A DNA stretch of 64,000 nucleotides from Kitasatospora aureofaciens (lineage in GTDB: Bacteria > Actinomycetota > Actinomycetes > Streptomycetales > Streptomycetaceae), in assembly GCF_019192735.1 (NCBI RefSeq), contig NZ_JAHTKP010000015.1, positions 62,001-126,000 on the forward strand, given 5' to 3'. The position numbers were made by a program, and so were the translations under genes. Numbering within the stretch: position 1 is the first letter of the stretch; every line of letters starts with the position of its first letter. The notes beneath the pieces were generated by a model. It was not told the origin of the DNA and ran no database searches. It saw only the letters and a program-made list of their open reading frames with translations. This document shows, in pieces, positions 49,786-58,331 of this stretch.

Positions 49786-51027
49786 ATGGAGTCGCCGCAA
49801 CCACCCCTGTTCAAGCGCCTGAGCACGGGGCACTGGGTCGTCATCGACTGCGCCGCCGCGGTGCTCGTGATGGTCCTGTCCACCCTGCTCTGGCAGGGAA
49901 CGGCCCACGCGGGCGAGCCGAAGCCGGCGGACGTCGCCACCGCCGTGCTCTCGGTGCTCGCGGTGGCGTTCCGGCGGCGCTGGCCCCGTGCCGTGCTCGC
50001 GCTGGTCGCGACCGCCGGAGCCGCCGCCACGTTCGTGCGCGGGGGGCCTGTGCCGCTGGTCGCGGTCGCCTTCGTGATGTACGTGATCCCGCAGCGGTCA
50101 CCACGGCGCGAGGCGCTGTGGTCGCTCGCGGCCACCTTGGCGGTGATGGTGCCGGCCGCCGGGCACACCGGGTTCCTCGACCTGCCCTTCGGCCCGCCCG
50201 CCCGGCACAGTGCGGCGTTGCTCATGGAGAGCGCGCTGCTCGTCGCGATCGCGTGGACGATCGGCTACGCGGTGCAACAGCAACGGCTGTACGCCGCCAG
50301 CCTGCACGCGCAGGCGAAGCAGCGGGCGCAGGAGCAGGTGGCCGAGGCCCGTCGCGCGGCGAGTGAGGAACGCCTGCGGATCGCAAGGGAGTTGCATGAT
50401 GTGGTGGCCCACACGATGAGTGTGATCGCGGTGCAGGCGGGCGTGGCGAACCACGTTGCCGCCGAGCGTCCGGACGAAGCGCGGCGCGCGCTGTCGTCCA
50501 TCGAGGAGACCAGCCGCAGCGCGCTGCGCGAGATGCGGGCCATGCTCGGGGTCCTCAGGGACGAGGAGCACAACTCGCGGCCCGGGCAGGGCGGTGCCGG
50601 GCCCGCCCCCGCACCGGGACTGGCGGATCTGGGCGCCCTGGCGGAGCGAACGGCCGAGGCGGGCGTCCGGGTGGACCTCGAGTTCAGCGGCGAGCGGCCG
50701 GATCTGTCCCCCGGCCTGGACCTGGCCGCCTACCGCGTCGTCCAGGAGGCGGTCACCAACGTGATCAAGCACGCGGCCGTGGATCGGTGCCGGGTGGCCG
50801 TCGCGTACCACCCCGACGCGGTGACGGTGGAGGTCACGGACCACGGCAACGGCACCGCACGGGACGCCGGAGCGGGCGCCGCACGGCCGGTGGCCGGTCA
50901 CGGCATCGTCGGCATGCGCGAGCGGGTCGGCATGTACGGCGGCGAGTTCCGGGCCGGTCCGCTGCCGGAGCAGGGCTTCCAGGTCAGCGCCCGATTCCCG
51001 TCCGACACGGCCGGGGTCTCGCTGTGA
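49786..51027 (+). CDS. NarL-type sensor histidine kinase
   Basis: 413 residues. The N-terminal half has about five membrane helices (VIDCAAAVLVMVLSTLLWQG, AALLMESALLVAIAWTIGYA). Phosphorylation motif: RIARELHDVVAHTMSVIAVQ with His204. ATPase lobe: VVQEAVTNVIKHAAVDRCRV, VEVTDHGNGTARDAG and GHGIVGMRERVGMYGGEFRA. Its stop overlaps the response regulator start (GTGA). Probably senses a membrane-acting compound and controls the divergent ABC transporter. Confidence 0.93.
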   Translation: MESPQPPLFKRLSTGHWVVIDCAAAVLVMVLSTLLWQGTAHAGEPKPADVATAVLSVLAVAFRRRWPRAVLALVATAGAAATFVRGGPVPLVAVAFVMYVIPQRSPRREALWSLAATLAVMVPAAGHTGFLDLPFGPPARHSAALLMESALLVAIAWTIGYAVQQQRLYAASLHAQAKQRAQEQVAEARRAASEERLRIARELHDVVAHTMSVIAVQAGVANHVAAERPDEARRALSSIEETSRSALREMRAMLGVLRDEEHNSRPGQGGAGPAPAPGLADLGALAERTAEAGVRVDLEFSGERPDLSPGLDLAAYRVVQEAVTNVIKHAAVDRCRVAVAYHPDAVTVEVTDHGNGTARDAGAGAARPVAGHGIVGMRERVGMYGGEFRAGPLPEQGFQVSARFPSDTAGVSL

Positions 51028-51779
51028 TCCGCGTACTGGTCGCCGACGACCAAGCCCTGGTGCGTGGCAGCTTCCGCGTCCTCGTGGACACCGCACCCGA
51101 TCTGACCGCTGTCGGCGAGGCCGCGACGGGTGACGAGGCGGTCGAACTCGCCGGGTGCGAGAAGCCCGACGTCGTCCTCATGGACATCAGGATGCCCGGT
51201 CTGGACGGGATCGAGGCGACCCGGCGGATCACGTCCGGGCCGGCGACCTCGGGCGTCAAGGTCCTGATCCTGACCACCTTCGACATCGACGAGTACGTCT
51301 TCGCGGCCCTCCACGCGGGCGCGAGCGGCTTCCTCCTCAAGGACACCCGGCCGACCGACCTGCTGACCGCGATCCGCGTCGTCGCGGCCGGTGACGCCCT
51401 CCTCGCCCCCGGTGTCACCCGGCGCCTCATCGAGGAGTTCACCCGCCGCCCCGAAGCCGGCACGCGGCCCTCCGCCGCGTTGGCGGAGGCGACCGAGCGG
51501 GAGCGGGAAGTCCTGACCCTCGTCGGCCTCGGCCTGTCGAACACCGAGATCGCCGACCACCTGCACGTCAGCCTCTCCACCGCCAAGACGCACGTCGGGC
51601 GCCTGCTCATGAAGCTCGGCGCTCGCGACCGGGCCCAACTCGTCATCGCCGCCTACGACGCCGGCCTGGTCCGTCCGGCATCCGCAGCTGAAACGCAGCC
51701 CACGGGCGAGAAACGACTCCGCCACGCACCGCCCGACCGGCACGCGGGGTTCACCGGCCGCGCAGGGGGTACCCGGTGA
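51024..51779 (+). CDS. NarL-family response regulator
   Basis: 251 residues. Receiver: VLVADDQALVRGSFRVLVDT with acceptor Asp54 in VVLMDIRMPGLDGIEATRRI, Lys in FLLKDTRPTDLLTAIRVVAA. LuxR HTH: LTLVGLGLSNTEIADHLHVS and LSTAKTHVGRLLMKLGARDR. The last about 35 residues form a basic tail (EKRLRHAPPDRH) not usual for the family. Overlaps both neighbours, so kinase, regulator and FhuF-like gene form one translationally coupled operon. Confidence 0.95.
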   Translation: MIRVLVADDQALVRGSFRVLVDTAPDLTAVGEAATGDEAVELAGCEKPDVVLMDIRMPGLDGIEATRRITSGPATSGVKVLILTTFDIDEYVFAALHAGASGFLLKDTRPTDLLTAIRVVAAGDALLAPGVTRRLIEEFTRRPEAGTRPSAALAEATEREREVLTLVGLGLSNTEIADHLHVSLSTAKTHVGRLLMKLGARDRAQLVIAAYDAGLVRPASAAETQPTGEKRLRHAPPDRHAGFTGRAGGTR

Positions 51780-52522
51780 GCCCCGCGCCCGACCCCGCCC
51801 CCGACTACCGCCAACTTGCCGATGTCGGCCCGTACTTCGCGCTCGACACCGCCGCCTCGCTCGCCGACGCCCCGCCCCCGGACTACCGGCCGCTGCGCGA
51901 GCTGTACGAGGGCGGGGCGGAGGGGCCACTGGCCGCGCGGATGCACGTCGTGGCGCAGCGGCTCGGCACCGACGAACTCCGGGTCGCCGCATCGATCCTG
52001 CACCTGGGCCTGGCCGCTCGCTTCTGGTCGGTGGGCGTGGGCTCGGCCGTCCTCCTGGGGGCGGTGCCGTCGCTGGAGCGGGCCTGGCTGCGCATCCCCG
52101 ACCAGGGGCCGATCGACCTGTGGACGCCGCCGGACCCGCCCGCCACCGGGCCGCTCGCCGATCAGCTCCACGAGGCCGTTCTGGTCGGACAGTTGGAGCC
52201 CCTGGCGGAGGCCGTCCGGTCGATCGTCCCGCTTTCCGGGCGGCTGCTCCTCGGCAACTCCGCCTCCGCCCTCGCCGGCACGTTGCGCGTTCTGGACGTG
52301 CACGCGCCGGACGCCGCCCGCGCGCTGGTCGCCGAGGTGCTGGACCGCCCGCCCCTCGCCGGGACCGGCACCCTGCACGCCGGCCCGCACGGCACCGCGT
52401 TCCGGCGCACCAGCTGCTGCCTGTACTACCGCGTCGGCCCGAGCGCCGGCGTCTGCGGCGACTGCTGCTTCACCCGGCCGCCCGAACGACCCCGGCAGGC
52501 GCGTCGGGCGCGACAGCCTTAA
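51776..52522 (+). CDS. FhuF-like (2Fe-2S) iron reductase
   Basis: 248 residues, starting GTG in the stop of the regulator gene. The end of the protein carries SCCLYYRVGPSAGVCGDCCF, a Cys-Cys-x10-Cys-x2-Cys cluster as in FhuF, which binds a [2Fe-2S] centre and reduces ferric siderophores. The middle has AASILHLGLAARFWSVGVGS and LLLGNSASALAGTLRVLDVH, typical of actinomycete FhuF proteins. Its placement in a two-component operon is odd; it may be driven by the same signal or belong to an iron regulon through a separate promoter. Confidence 0.88.
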   Translation: MSPAPDPAPDYRQLADVGPYFALDTAASLADAPPPDYRPLRELYEGGAEGPLAARMHVVAQRLGTDELRVAASILHLGLAARFWSVGVGSAVLLGAVPSLERAWLRIPDQGPIDLWTPPDPPATGPLADQLHEAVLVGQLEPLAEAVRSIVPLSGRLLLGNSASALAGTLRVLDVHAPDAARALVAEVLDRPPLAGTGTLHAGPHGTAFRRTSCCLYYRVGPSAGVCGDCCFTRPPERPRQARRARQP

Positions 52523-53123
52523 TACCTTCACAAGTGAAGTTCATATCCCCGCCACCTCGGCACCCGGCTGTCCTCCTCACCCGCCGTCCGCCAACTGCAG
52601 ATGCCCCCGCACCAGATGGTGCACGCACGCGACGATGTGCGCCTCGGCAGCCGCCCGCGCTCCAGCAGCGTCGCCCGCGACGACCGCCACCAGGATCTCC
52701 CGGTGCTGTTCGGCGAGCCGCTCCTGGTCCGGCGCGTAGGGGGCGGGCAGCCAGAGCAGCGGGCCGAGCTCGGCCTGGAGCCGGACGGCGAGCCGGGTGA
52801 GGCGCACCGACTGGGCGGCGACGGCGAGTTCGATGTGGAAGCGGGCGTCCGCGCGGCGCCGGTCGGCGGGGCCGGCGGCGTCGCGCAGGTCGTGGGCTCT
52901 ACCTGCTCCTCGCCCGCCCACATCCGAACAGCGACGCCCCGTCCGGCGACGCGACCACCGCTCCTGCGAGCGACCCCCGATGAGCCAGGCGCCGACGATC
53001 ACCCGCGCGTGAGAACGCGCAAACCGGCCCGCGTCCGGCTTGTCCAGGGCCGGGCGCGGGCCGTCGATCCCCCACCCGGTGCCGATGCCCTGGCACCGGG
53101 TGAAGCCTCTCATCCGTCGGTGG
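52523..53123. other. Region with a truncated GntR/FadR C-domain and no intact gene
   Basis: About 600 bp. Its minus strand carries a FadR-like domain fragment (next entry). The remainder, 52906-53123, has no convincing frame. It separates the FhuF-like gene from the convergent YhgE-like gene. Confidence 0.6.
52577..52905 (-). pseudogene. FCD-domain (GntR/FadR regulator) remnant
   Basis: About 108 residues: ADARFHIELAVAAQSVRLTR, EQHREILVAVVAGDAAGARA and AEAHIVACVHHLVRGHLQLA, i.e. the metal-binding helical C-domain of FadR regulators. No DNA-binding half exists upstream, so the regulator is a relic. Confidence 0.75.
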
Positions 53124-54179
53124 TCAGACCGCGACCGCCTCCTCCATCTCCTCCTCGGCCTCCACCGAAGCCTTCACCGGACGGCGCCCGCGCCGCTCGT
53201 ACAGCGCCGCGGCCCCCACGGCCGCTCCGCCGAGCAGCAGCCACACCACCAGGGTCAGGACGTGCCCGCCGAGGCCGGCGCCGCCGTCGAAATAGAGGAT
53301 GCTGCGCGCACCCTCCAGGAAGCCGGCGCCGGTCCAGAAGCCGTGCAGGGCGCCGAAGAATCCGTTCTGCAGCTCGGGCCGGTAGATGCCGCCGGAGGTG
53401 GTGAAGTTCAGCATCACGAACAGCACCATCAGGGCGAGCGTGGTCCACCTCTTCAGGAAGGTGTGCAGACCGATGCCGACGAAGATCACCCCGGCCGAGT
53501 AGAGCCAGCCGAGCGCCCAGATCGCCGCGACGTCATGGTCCACGACGTGGAAGACCGGACCGGCGGTGACGATCCCGATCACGCTCACGACGAGCGAGAC
53601 CGCGAGGCCGACCAACGCCCGGACCCGCATGCGCAGCCCGGCACCGGCCGCGCCGATCGCGGCGACACTCGCGTAGGAGCCGATGCTCAGCGCGACCAGC
53701 AGGAAGAACAGGCCCTGACCGGTCGGGTCGCCCTCGGCGAGCGGGGTGAGGTCGGTGACGTGCAGCGGGACGCCCTGCTTGTCGGTGACGTTGGTGAACA
53801 CCGCCGTGGCGACCACCACCGAGGTGTCCGAGTTGCCCTTGGCGACGAGCAGTTCGGGGCTCTTGGCGTCGGGGACGAACGCGCCGACCAGGTCGCGGTC
53901 TCGCAACTGCTGCTCGGCGGCGGTCCGGTCGGGCAGGGTGCGGACGTCGAGCGCGTTCCCGGCCTTGGCCTGGATGGCCTGCGCCAGGCCCTGGGCCTGC
54001 GGGGTGGTGCCGACGAGGGCGACCTTGAGGTGGTGCGGCTCGGGCTGGTGGAACGCGCCCTGGTAGGCGAGCGCCATGCCGAGGCACATCAGCAGCGGCG
54101 TGATCAGGTGGACGGCGAGGTGCTTGAGCGAGTGCCCCAGGGTGGGCGCTGCGGCGGGGGTCCGGGGTGTGCTGCTCAT
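53124..54179 (-). CDS. YhgE/Pip-like membrane protein (ABC-2 fold, DUF3533 type)
   Basis: 351 residues. Layout: TM1 HLITPLLMCLGMALAYQGAF (residues about 25-44), a large extracellular domain (about 45-155) with HHLKVALVGTTPQAQGLAQA and DVRTLPDRTAAEQQLRDRDL, and then five to six helices ending LTLVVWLLLGGAAVGAAALY and an acidic tail (EAEEEMEEAV). Matches YhgE/Pip-type proteins, known as phage-receptor and secretion-associated proteins in firmicutes; here of unknown role. Two 19-bp direct repeats lie just upstream. Confidence 0.85.
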   Translation of the reverse strand: MSSTPRTPAAAPTLGHSLKHLAVHLITPLLMCLGMALAYQGAFHQPEPHHLKVALVGTTPQAQGLAQAIQAKAGNALDVRTLPDRTAAEQQLRDRDLVGAFVPDAKSPELLVAKGNSDTSVVVATAVFTNVTDKQGVPLHVTDLTPLAEGDPTGQGLFFLLVALSIGSYASVAAIGAAGAGLRMRVRALVGLAVSLVVSVIGIVTAGPVFHVVDHDVAAIWALGWLYSAGVIFVGIGLHTFLKRWTTLALMVLFVMLNFTTSGGIYRPELQNGFFGALHGFWTGAGFLEGARSILYFDGGAGLGGHVLTLVVWLLLGGAAVGAAALYERRGRRPVKASVEAEEEMEEAVAV

Positions 54180-54216
54180 GGGGTTCGTACCGTCCTCCGG
54201 TGACGTCGACTACGCA

Positions 54217-54257
54217 CAGATGGCAAATACAACCAATGCAGGTGGTAAATGCAACCA
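54217..54257. promoter_or_regulatory. Two 19-bp direct repeats in a 22-bp period upstream of the YhgE-like gene
   Basis: CAGATGGCAAATACAACCA at 54217 and CAGGTGGTAAATGCAACCA at 54239 differ at three positions. The period is near two helical turns. The segment is notably AT-rich for this genome and sits 38-78 bp before the gene start. Confidence 0.75.
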
Positions 54258-54318
54258 TCCGTGGATGTAGCTTACAACTATCGAATGTCACCCGGAAGCC
54301 GACCCCAGAACCGGTGCC

Positions 54319-55902
54319 TCACCGCAGCTCGAACACCCCGTACCCGAACCCGTCCGCCCGCAGCTCCCCGTCCGTCACGCGCACGCCCTGTACGTCCAGC
54401 GGCCGGACCGCGACCCCGGACCCGAGGTGCACCACCCCCGGCTCGCGCCGCGGGTTGACGGCCACCAGGTACCGCCCGGCCCGGGTGTACACCAGCGGGT
54501 ACCCGGCGTGCCGGACCTCCACCCCGCCCGACGCCCCCAGCCCGGGGTGCGCCCGGCGCAGCGCGATCAGCCGCCGGACGGTGTGCAGCAGGGAGGTCGG
54601 ATCGGCGCGCTGGCTGAGCACGTCCGGCCGGTGCGAGTCCGGGTCGACGGGCAGGTAGAGACGCTCGGGCGGGGCGCTGGAGAAGCCCGCGGTCGGGCCG
54701 GGCCGCCACTGCATCGGGGTGCGCGAGCCGGCCCGGTTGTAGCGGGGGCCGAGCACGCTGCCCTCGGTGTCGGGCAGCCCGGGCACGTACCGCATGCCGA
54801 TCTCGTCGCCGTAGTAGATGGCGGGCAAGGTGGGCCAGGTGAGCTGGAACGCGAAGGCGGCCGGGAGCTGTTCGGCGGTGCGCGGGCCGGTGGCCAGCCG
54901 GGAGAAGTCGTGGTTGGCGGTCGGCAGCGCGATGTGGCCGCTGTCCTCGGTGAGTTCGGCGGCGGAGCGCCAGGCGTCGAGGAAGATCTGCGGGGTGCCG
55001 CGGCCCTCGGCCTCGAAGTAGCACGGGCCCTGCTGCCAGAACTCCTCCACCGTGCCCGCGTTGTTGTTCCACAGCGAGCGCAGTGGCAGGCCGCGATCCG
55101 CGCCGCCGAAGTGGAGGAAGAAGTCGGCGTGGAAGCCGGCGGCGAGGGCGGCGGCCGGGTCGCCCCACTCGGCGAACAGGGCGGCCTGCGGGTGGGCACG
55201 GTCGAGCCAGTCGCGCAGTTCGGTCCAGAGCTTGGCGGTCTCGGCCCGGCCCGGGTCGTCCTTGACCAGCGAGTAGGCCATGTCCACCCGGAAGCCGGCC
55301 AGGCCGAGGCCGAGCCAGTGCGCCATGATCTCGCGCAGCGCCACGCGGTTGGCTCGCGGGCCCTCGGCGTCCACCGGCTGGCGCCAGGGCTCGTCGGAAC
55401 TACCCCGCGCGTAGCCGAAGTTGAGGGCGGGCTGACAGTCGAAGAAGTTCGGCCGGTAGAAGCCGGGACGACTGCCGGGCGAGGCGACGAAGCCGTCCAC
55501 CTGCCGGTCGGACCAGATGTAGCGGTGGTCGGCCGGGTCCTCGACGGCTGCGAGGAACCAGGGGTGACGGTCGGAGGTGTGCCCGGCGACCAGGTCGAGC
55601 AGGATCCGGATGCCCTTGCGGCGGGCGGCCTCGACCAGGGCCACCAGGTCTTCGGTGCGGCCGTAGCGCGGAGCGGGGACGAGATAGTCGGTGACGTCGT
55701 AGCCGGCGTCGCGGAACGGCGAGGCGAAGCAGGGGTTGAGCCAGACCGTGTCGACGCCGAGCCAAGAGAGGTGGTCGAGGTGCTCGGCGATGCCCGCGAA
55801 GTCCCCGATGCCGTCACCGTCGGAGTCGGCGAAGGTCTGCGGGTAGATCTGGTACAGGACGGCGCCGGCCAGCCAGTCGGGGCCGGGGCGGGTCGAGGTC
55901 AT
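54319..55902 (-). CDS. GH13-family alpha-glucosidase/amylase-like enzyme
   Basis: 527 residues, starting MTSTRPGPDWLAGAVLYQIY. Barrel motifs in order: LGVDTVWLNPCFASPFRDAG, RILLDLVAGHTSDRHPWFLA, LAGFRVDMAYSLVKDDPGRA with nucleophile Asp207, LFAEWGDPAAAL with acid/base Glu245, ALPTANHDFSRL with Asp332. A typical C-terminal beta domain follows. No signal peptide, so intracellular, acting on maltose, trehalose or oligosaccharides taken up. DLVAGHTS replaces the common DLVLNHTS, a small deviation. Confidence 0.92.
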   Translation of the reverse strand: MTSTRPGPDWLAGAVLYQIYPQTFADSDGDGIGDFAGIAEHLDHLSWLGVDTVWLNPCFASPFRDAGYDVTDYLVPAPRYGRTEDLVALVEAARRKGIRILLDLVAGHTSDRHPWFLAAVEDPADHRYIWSDRQVDGFVASPGSRPGFYRPNFFDCQPALNFGYARGSSDEPWRQPVDAEGPRANRVALREIMAHWLGLGLAGFRVDMAYSLVKDDPGRAETAKLWTELRDWLDRAHPQAALFAEWGDPAAALAAGFHADFFLHFGGADRGLPLRSLWNNNAGTVEEFWQQGPCYFEAEGRGTPQIFLDAWRSAAELTEDSGHIALPTANHDFSRLATGPRTAEQLPAAFAFQLTWPTLPAIYYGDEIGMRYVPGLPDTEGSVLGPRYNRAGSRTPMQWRPGPTAGFSSAPPERLYLPVDPDSHRPDVLSQRADPTSLLHTVRRLIALRRAHPGLGASGGVEVRHAGYPLVYTRAGRYLVAVNPRREPGVVHLGSGVAVRPLDVQGVRVTDGELRADGFGYGVFELR

Positions 55903-56043
55903 GGGCTGGGTCCTCCTGCCGGGTCCGGGGGCCGATCCCCTGATTCTCGCCGAATCCCGGCCGTCCCGACAGTCCGCCTCGCTTCCCGAACCCAGGCCCG
56001 CAGTCCGGCGCGTCAGGGCCCGAAGTCCGCCGTGCCGCCCGGA

Positions 56044-56664
56044 TCAGCGTCCGCAGGCCGCCGTGAACGCCCGGGCCCGGCGGGTGATCTCCGCCCAGTC
56101 CCCCGCCGCGACGACGTCCGGCGGCACCACGTCGGTGCCCGCGCAGACCGCGAGCGCGCCGTGCGCCAGGAAGTCGGCGGCGTTGCCCGCGTTCACCCCG
56201 CCGGAGGCCACCAGCGGGACGTCCGGGTAGGGGCCGCGCAGGTCCTTGAAGTAGCCGGGGCCGAAGGCCCGGGCCGGGAAGATCTTGACGGCGGCGGCAC
56301 CCAGGTCCACCGCCTGCGCGACCTCGGTCGGGGTGAGCGCACCGAGCACGACCGGCACCCCGGCGTCGCGCGCGGCGGCCGCCACCTCGGGCCGGCAGCC
56401 TGGGGTCACCAGGAACGAGGCCCCGGCCGCGACCCCGAGCTCGACCTGCTCGGCGGTCAGCACTGTCCCGATCCCCACCCGCCACCCGGCCGCCGAGGAA
56501 GCTCTCAGTTGGTCCGTCACATTCGGTGTGGTGTACGTGAATTCGGTCCAGGTGATGCCACCCTCGGCGAGCGCGGCGCACAGCGCGGCGGCGTCCGGAA
56601 TCCGCGGCGCGCGGACCACGGCGATCACCGGGTGGGCGGACAGGGCGGTGGCGAGAGGCGTCAT
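56044..56664 (-). CDS. 2-dehydro-3-deoxy-phosphogluconate (KDPG) aldolase
   Basis: 206 residues. Family motifs: VIAVVRAPRIPDAAALCAAL, GITWTEFTYTTPN with Glu41, GWRVGIGTVLTAEQVELGVA, ASFLVTPGCRPEVAAAARDA and AAVKIFPARAFGPGYFKDL with Schiff-base Lys127. It cleaves KDPG to pyruvate and glyceraldehyde-3-phosphate. The ATG overlaps the stop of the deacylase gene (ATGA), so it is the last gene of the minus-strand operon. Confidence 0.93.
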   Translation of the reverse strand: MTPLATALSAHPVIAVVRAPRIPDAAALCAALAEGGITWTEFTYTTPNVTDQLRASSAAGWRVGIGTVLTAEQVELGVAAGASFLVTPGCRPEVAAAARDAGVPVVLGALTPTEVAQAVDLGAAAVKIFPARAFGPGYFKDLRGPYPDVPLVASGGVNAGNAADFLAHGALAVCAGTDVVPPDVVAAGDWAEITRRARAFTAACGR

Positions 56665-58331
56665 ACGGCTCGGGCTCCTCGATCGGTGCGGCGCAGGGCC
56701 CGCCCGGGCCGGGCGCCCGTGGTGCGGCCCTGCCGGACGACGGCAGTGCCGTTGACATACACGTGCTCGATGCCCTCGGCGGGCAGCCGGGGTTGCTCGA
56801 AGGTGGCGGCGTCCCGGACCCATTGCGGGTCGAAGAGCACCAGGTCGGCGTGGCACCCGGGGGCGATCCGGCCGCGCCGGTGCAGCCCGAGCCGGGCAGC
56901 GGGCCGCCCGGTCATCCGGGCCACCGCCTCCTCCAGCGTAAGAACGCCCAACTCCCTGCTGTAACGGCCGAGATAGCGCGGGAACGTCCCCCAGGCGCGC
57001 GGGTGCGGGCGGGCGCCGACGAGTAGACCGTCGCTGCCCGCCGTGTGCGCCGGGTGGCGCATGATCGCCCGGACGTTCTCCTCATGCCCGACGTGCTGAA
57101 GGATCGTCGTGGCCAACTCGTCCTGTCGCAGCAGGTCGAGGAAGACCTCCGTACCGCTGCGCCCCTGCTCGGCGGCGAGTTCGGCGACGGTCCGGCCGAC
57201 GGCGTCCGCCAGGGCCGGCGACCGGACGCCCGACAGCTGGATCGTCGCCCAGTCGGTGACCACGCCGTGGCAGCCGTCGCTGCCCGACTCCTCCACCGCG
57301 TACCGGATCCGCTCGCACGCGGCCGGGTCGGCGAGCCGCGCGAGTGTGGCCGCCGGGCCGCCCTCGGTGGCCCAACTCGGCAGCAGGGCAGCCAGGGTGG
57401 TGGATCCGGGCAGGTAGGGGTAGCTGTCCAGGGTGAGGTCCACGCCGTCGGCGAGTGCTTCGTCGACGAGGTCCAGCAGTTCGCCGGCCCGGCCCCGGTT
57501 GACGCCGAAGTTCATGGTGGCGTGGGTCAGGTGCAGCGCGCAGCCGCTCCGCCGCGCGATCTCCACCATCTCCGTGTATCCCTCCAACGCCCCTGCTCCG
57601 TACGAACGTTGGTGCGGGGCGTGGAAACCGCCGTAGGCCGCGACCACCGTGCACAGCTCGACCAGCTCGGCGGTGTCCGCGTACATCCCGGGGGTGTAGC
57701 TGAGGCCGCTGGACATGCCGACCGCACCGTCCAGCAGGCTCCGTGCCAACACCTGCCGCATCCGGTCGAGTTCGGCCGGGGTCGGCGGGCGGTCGGCCCA
57801 GCCCATGGCGAGCATCCGAAGCGAGCCGTGCGGGACCAGGTAGCAGGTGTTGACGGCGACGCCGGTGCGGTCGAGGCGGTCGAGGTAGCCGGCGACGTCG
57901 CGCCAGTCCCAGTCGAAGTCCGCCGGGTCGCCGTTCCAGCCCGCCAGTTGGCGGCGCAGCGCGGGCAGCGTGGTGTCGTCCACCGGCGCGTAGGACAGGC
58001 CGTCCTGGCCGAGGACCTCGCAGGTGACGCCCTGGGTGACCTTGGCCGGGTGCTCGGGTTCGAGCAGCAGGGCGAGGTCGGAGTGGGCGTGCATGTCGAT
58101 GAAGCCAGGGGCGAGGACCAGCCCGTCGGCGTCCACCTCCCTGGCGCCGGGCAGGCCGTCGCCGATCCCGCTGGTCACGCCGGCGGCGATCTCGGTGATC
58201 AGCCCGTCGGCGATCCGGACGTCCGCCCGGTACCGGGACGCGCCGGTACCGTCGATGACCGTCGCATCCCGGAAGACAGTGGAGCCCCGGAAGACGACAC
58301 CCCGGGAGACGTCACCCCCGCCGCCCACCAT
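56661..58331 (-). CDS. N-acyl-D-amino-acid deacylase family amidohydrolase
   Basis: 556 residues; the ATG at 58331 overlaps the stop of the PLP gene (TGATG). Amidohydrolase barrel with GFIDMHAHSDLALLLEPEHP (metal His81, His83), VTQGVTCEVLGQDGLSYAPV (metal Cys as in D-aminoacylase), HQRSYGAGALEGYTEMVEIA and ALHLTHATMNFG with further His. The C-terminal composite strand domain ends HADLVLFDPQWVRDAA. In D-aminoacylases this releases carboxylate from N-acyl-D-amino acids. Here the likely substrate, by context, is N-acetyl-D-glucosaminate or another N-acyl aldonic acid. Confidence 0.88.
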   Translation of the reverse strand: MVGGGGDVSRGVVFRGSTVFRDATVIDGTGASRYRADVRIADGLITEIAAGVTSGIGDGLPGAREVDADGLVLAPGFIDMHAHSDLALLLEPEHPAKVTQGVTCEVLGQDGLSYAPVDDTTLPALRRQLAGWNGDPADFDWDWRDVAGYLDRLDRTGVAVNTCYLVPHGSLRMLAMGWADRPPTPAELDRMRQVLARSLLDGAVGMSSGLSYTPGMYADTAELVELCTVVAAYGGFHAPHQRSYGAGALEGYTEMVEIARRSGCALHLTHATMNFGVNRGRAGELLDLVDEALADGVDLTLDSYPYLPGSTTLAALLPSWATEGGPAATLARLADPAACERIRYAVEESGSDGCHGVVTDWATIQLSGVRSPALADAVGRTVAELAAEQGRSGTEVFLDLLRQDELATTILQHVGHEENVRAIMRHPAHTAGSDGLLVGARPHPRAWGTFPRYLGRYSRELGVLTLEEAVARMTGRPAARLGLHRRGRIAPGCHADLVLFDPQWVRDAATFEQPRLPAEGIEHVYVNGTAVVRQGRTTGARPGRALRRTDRGARAV

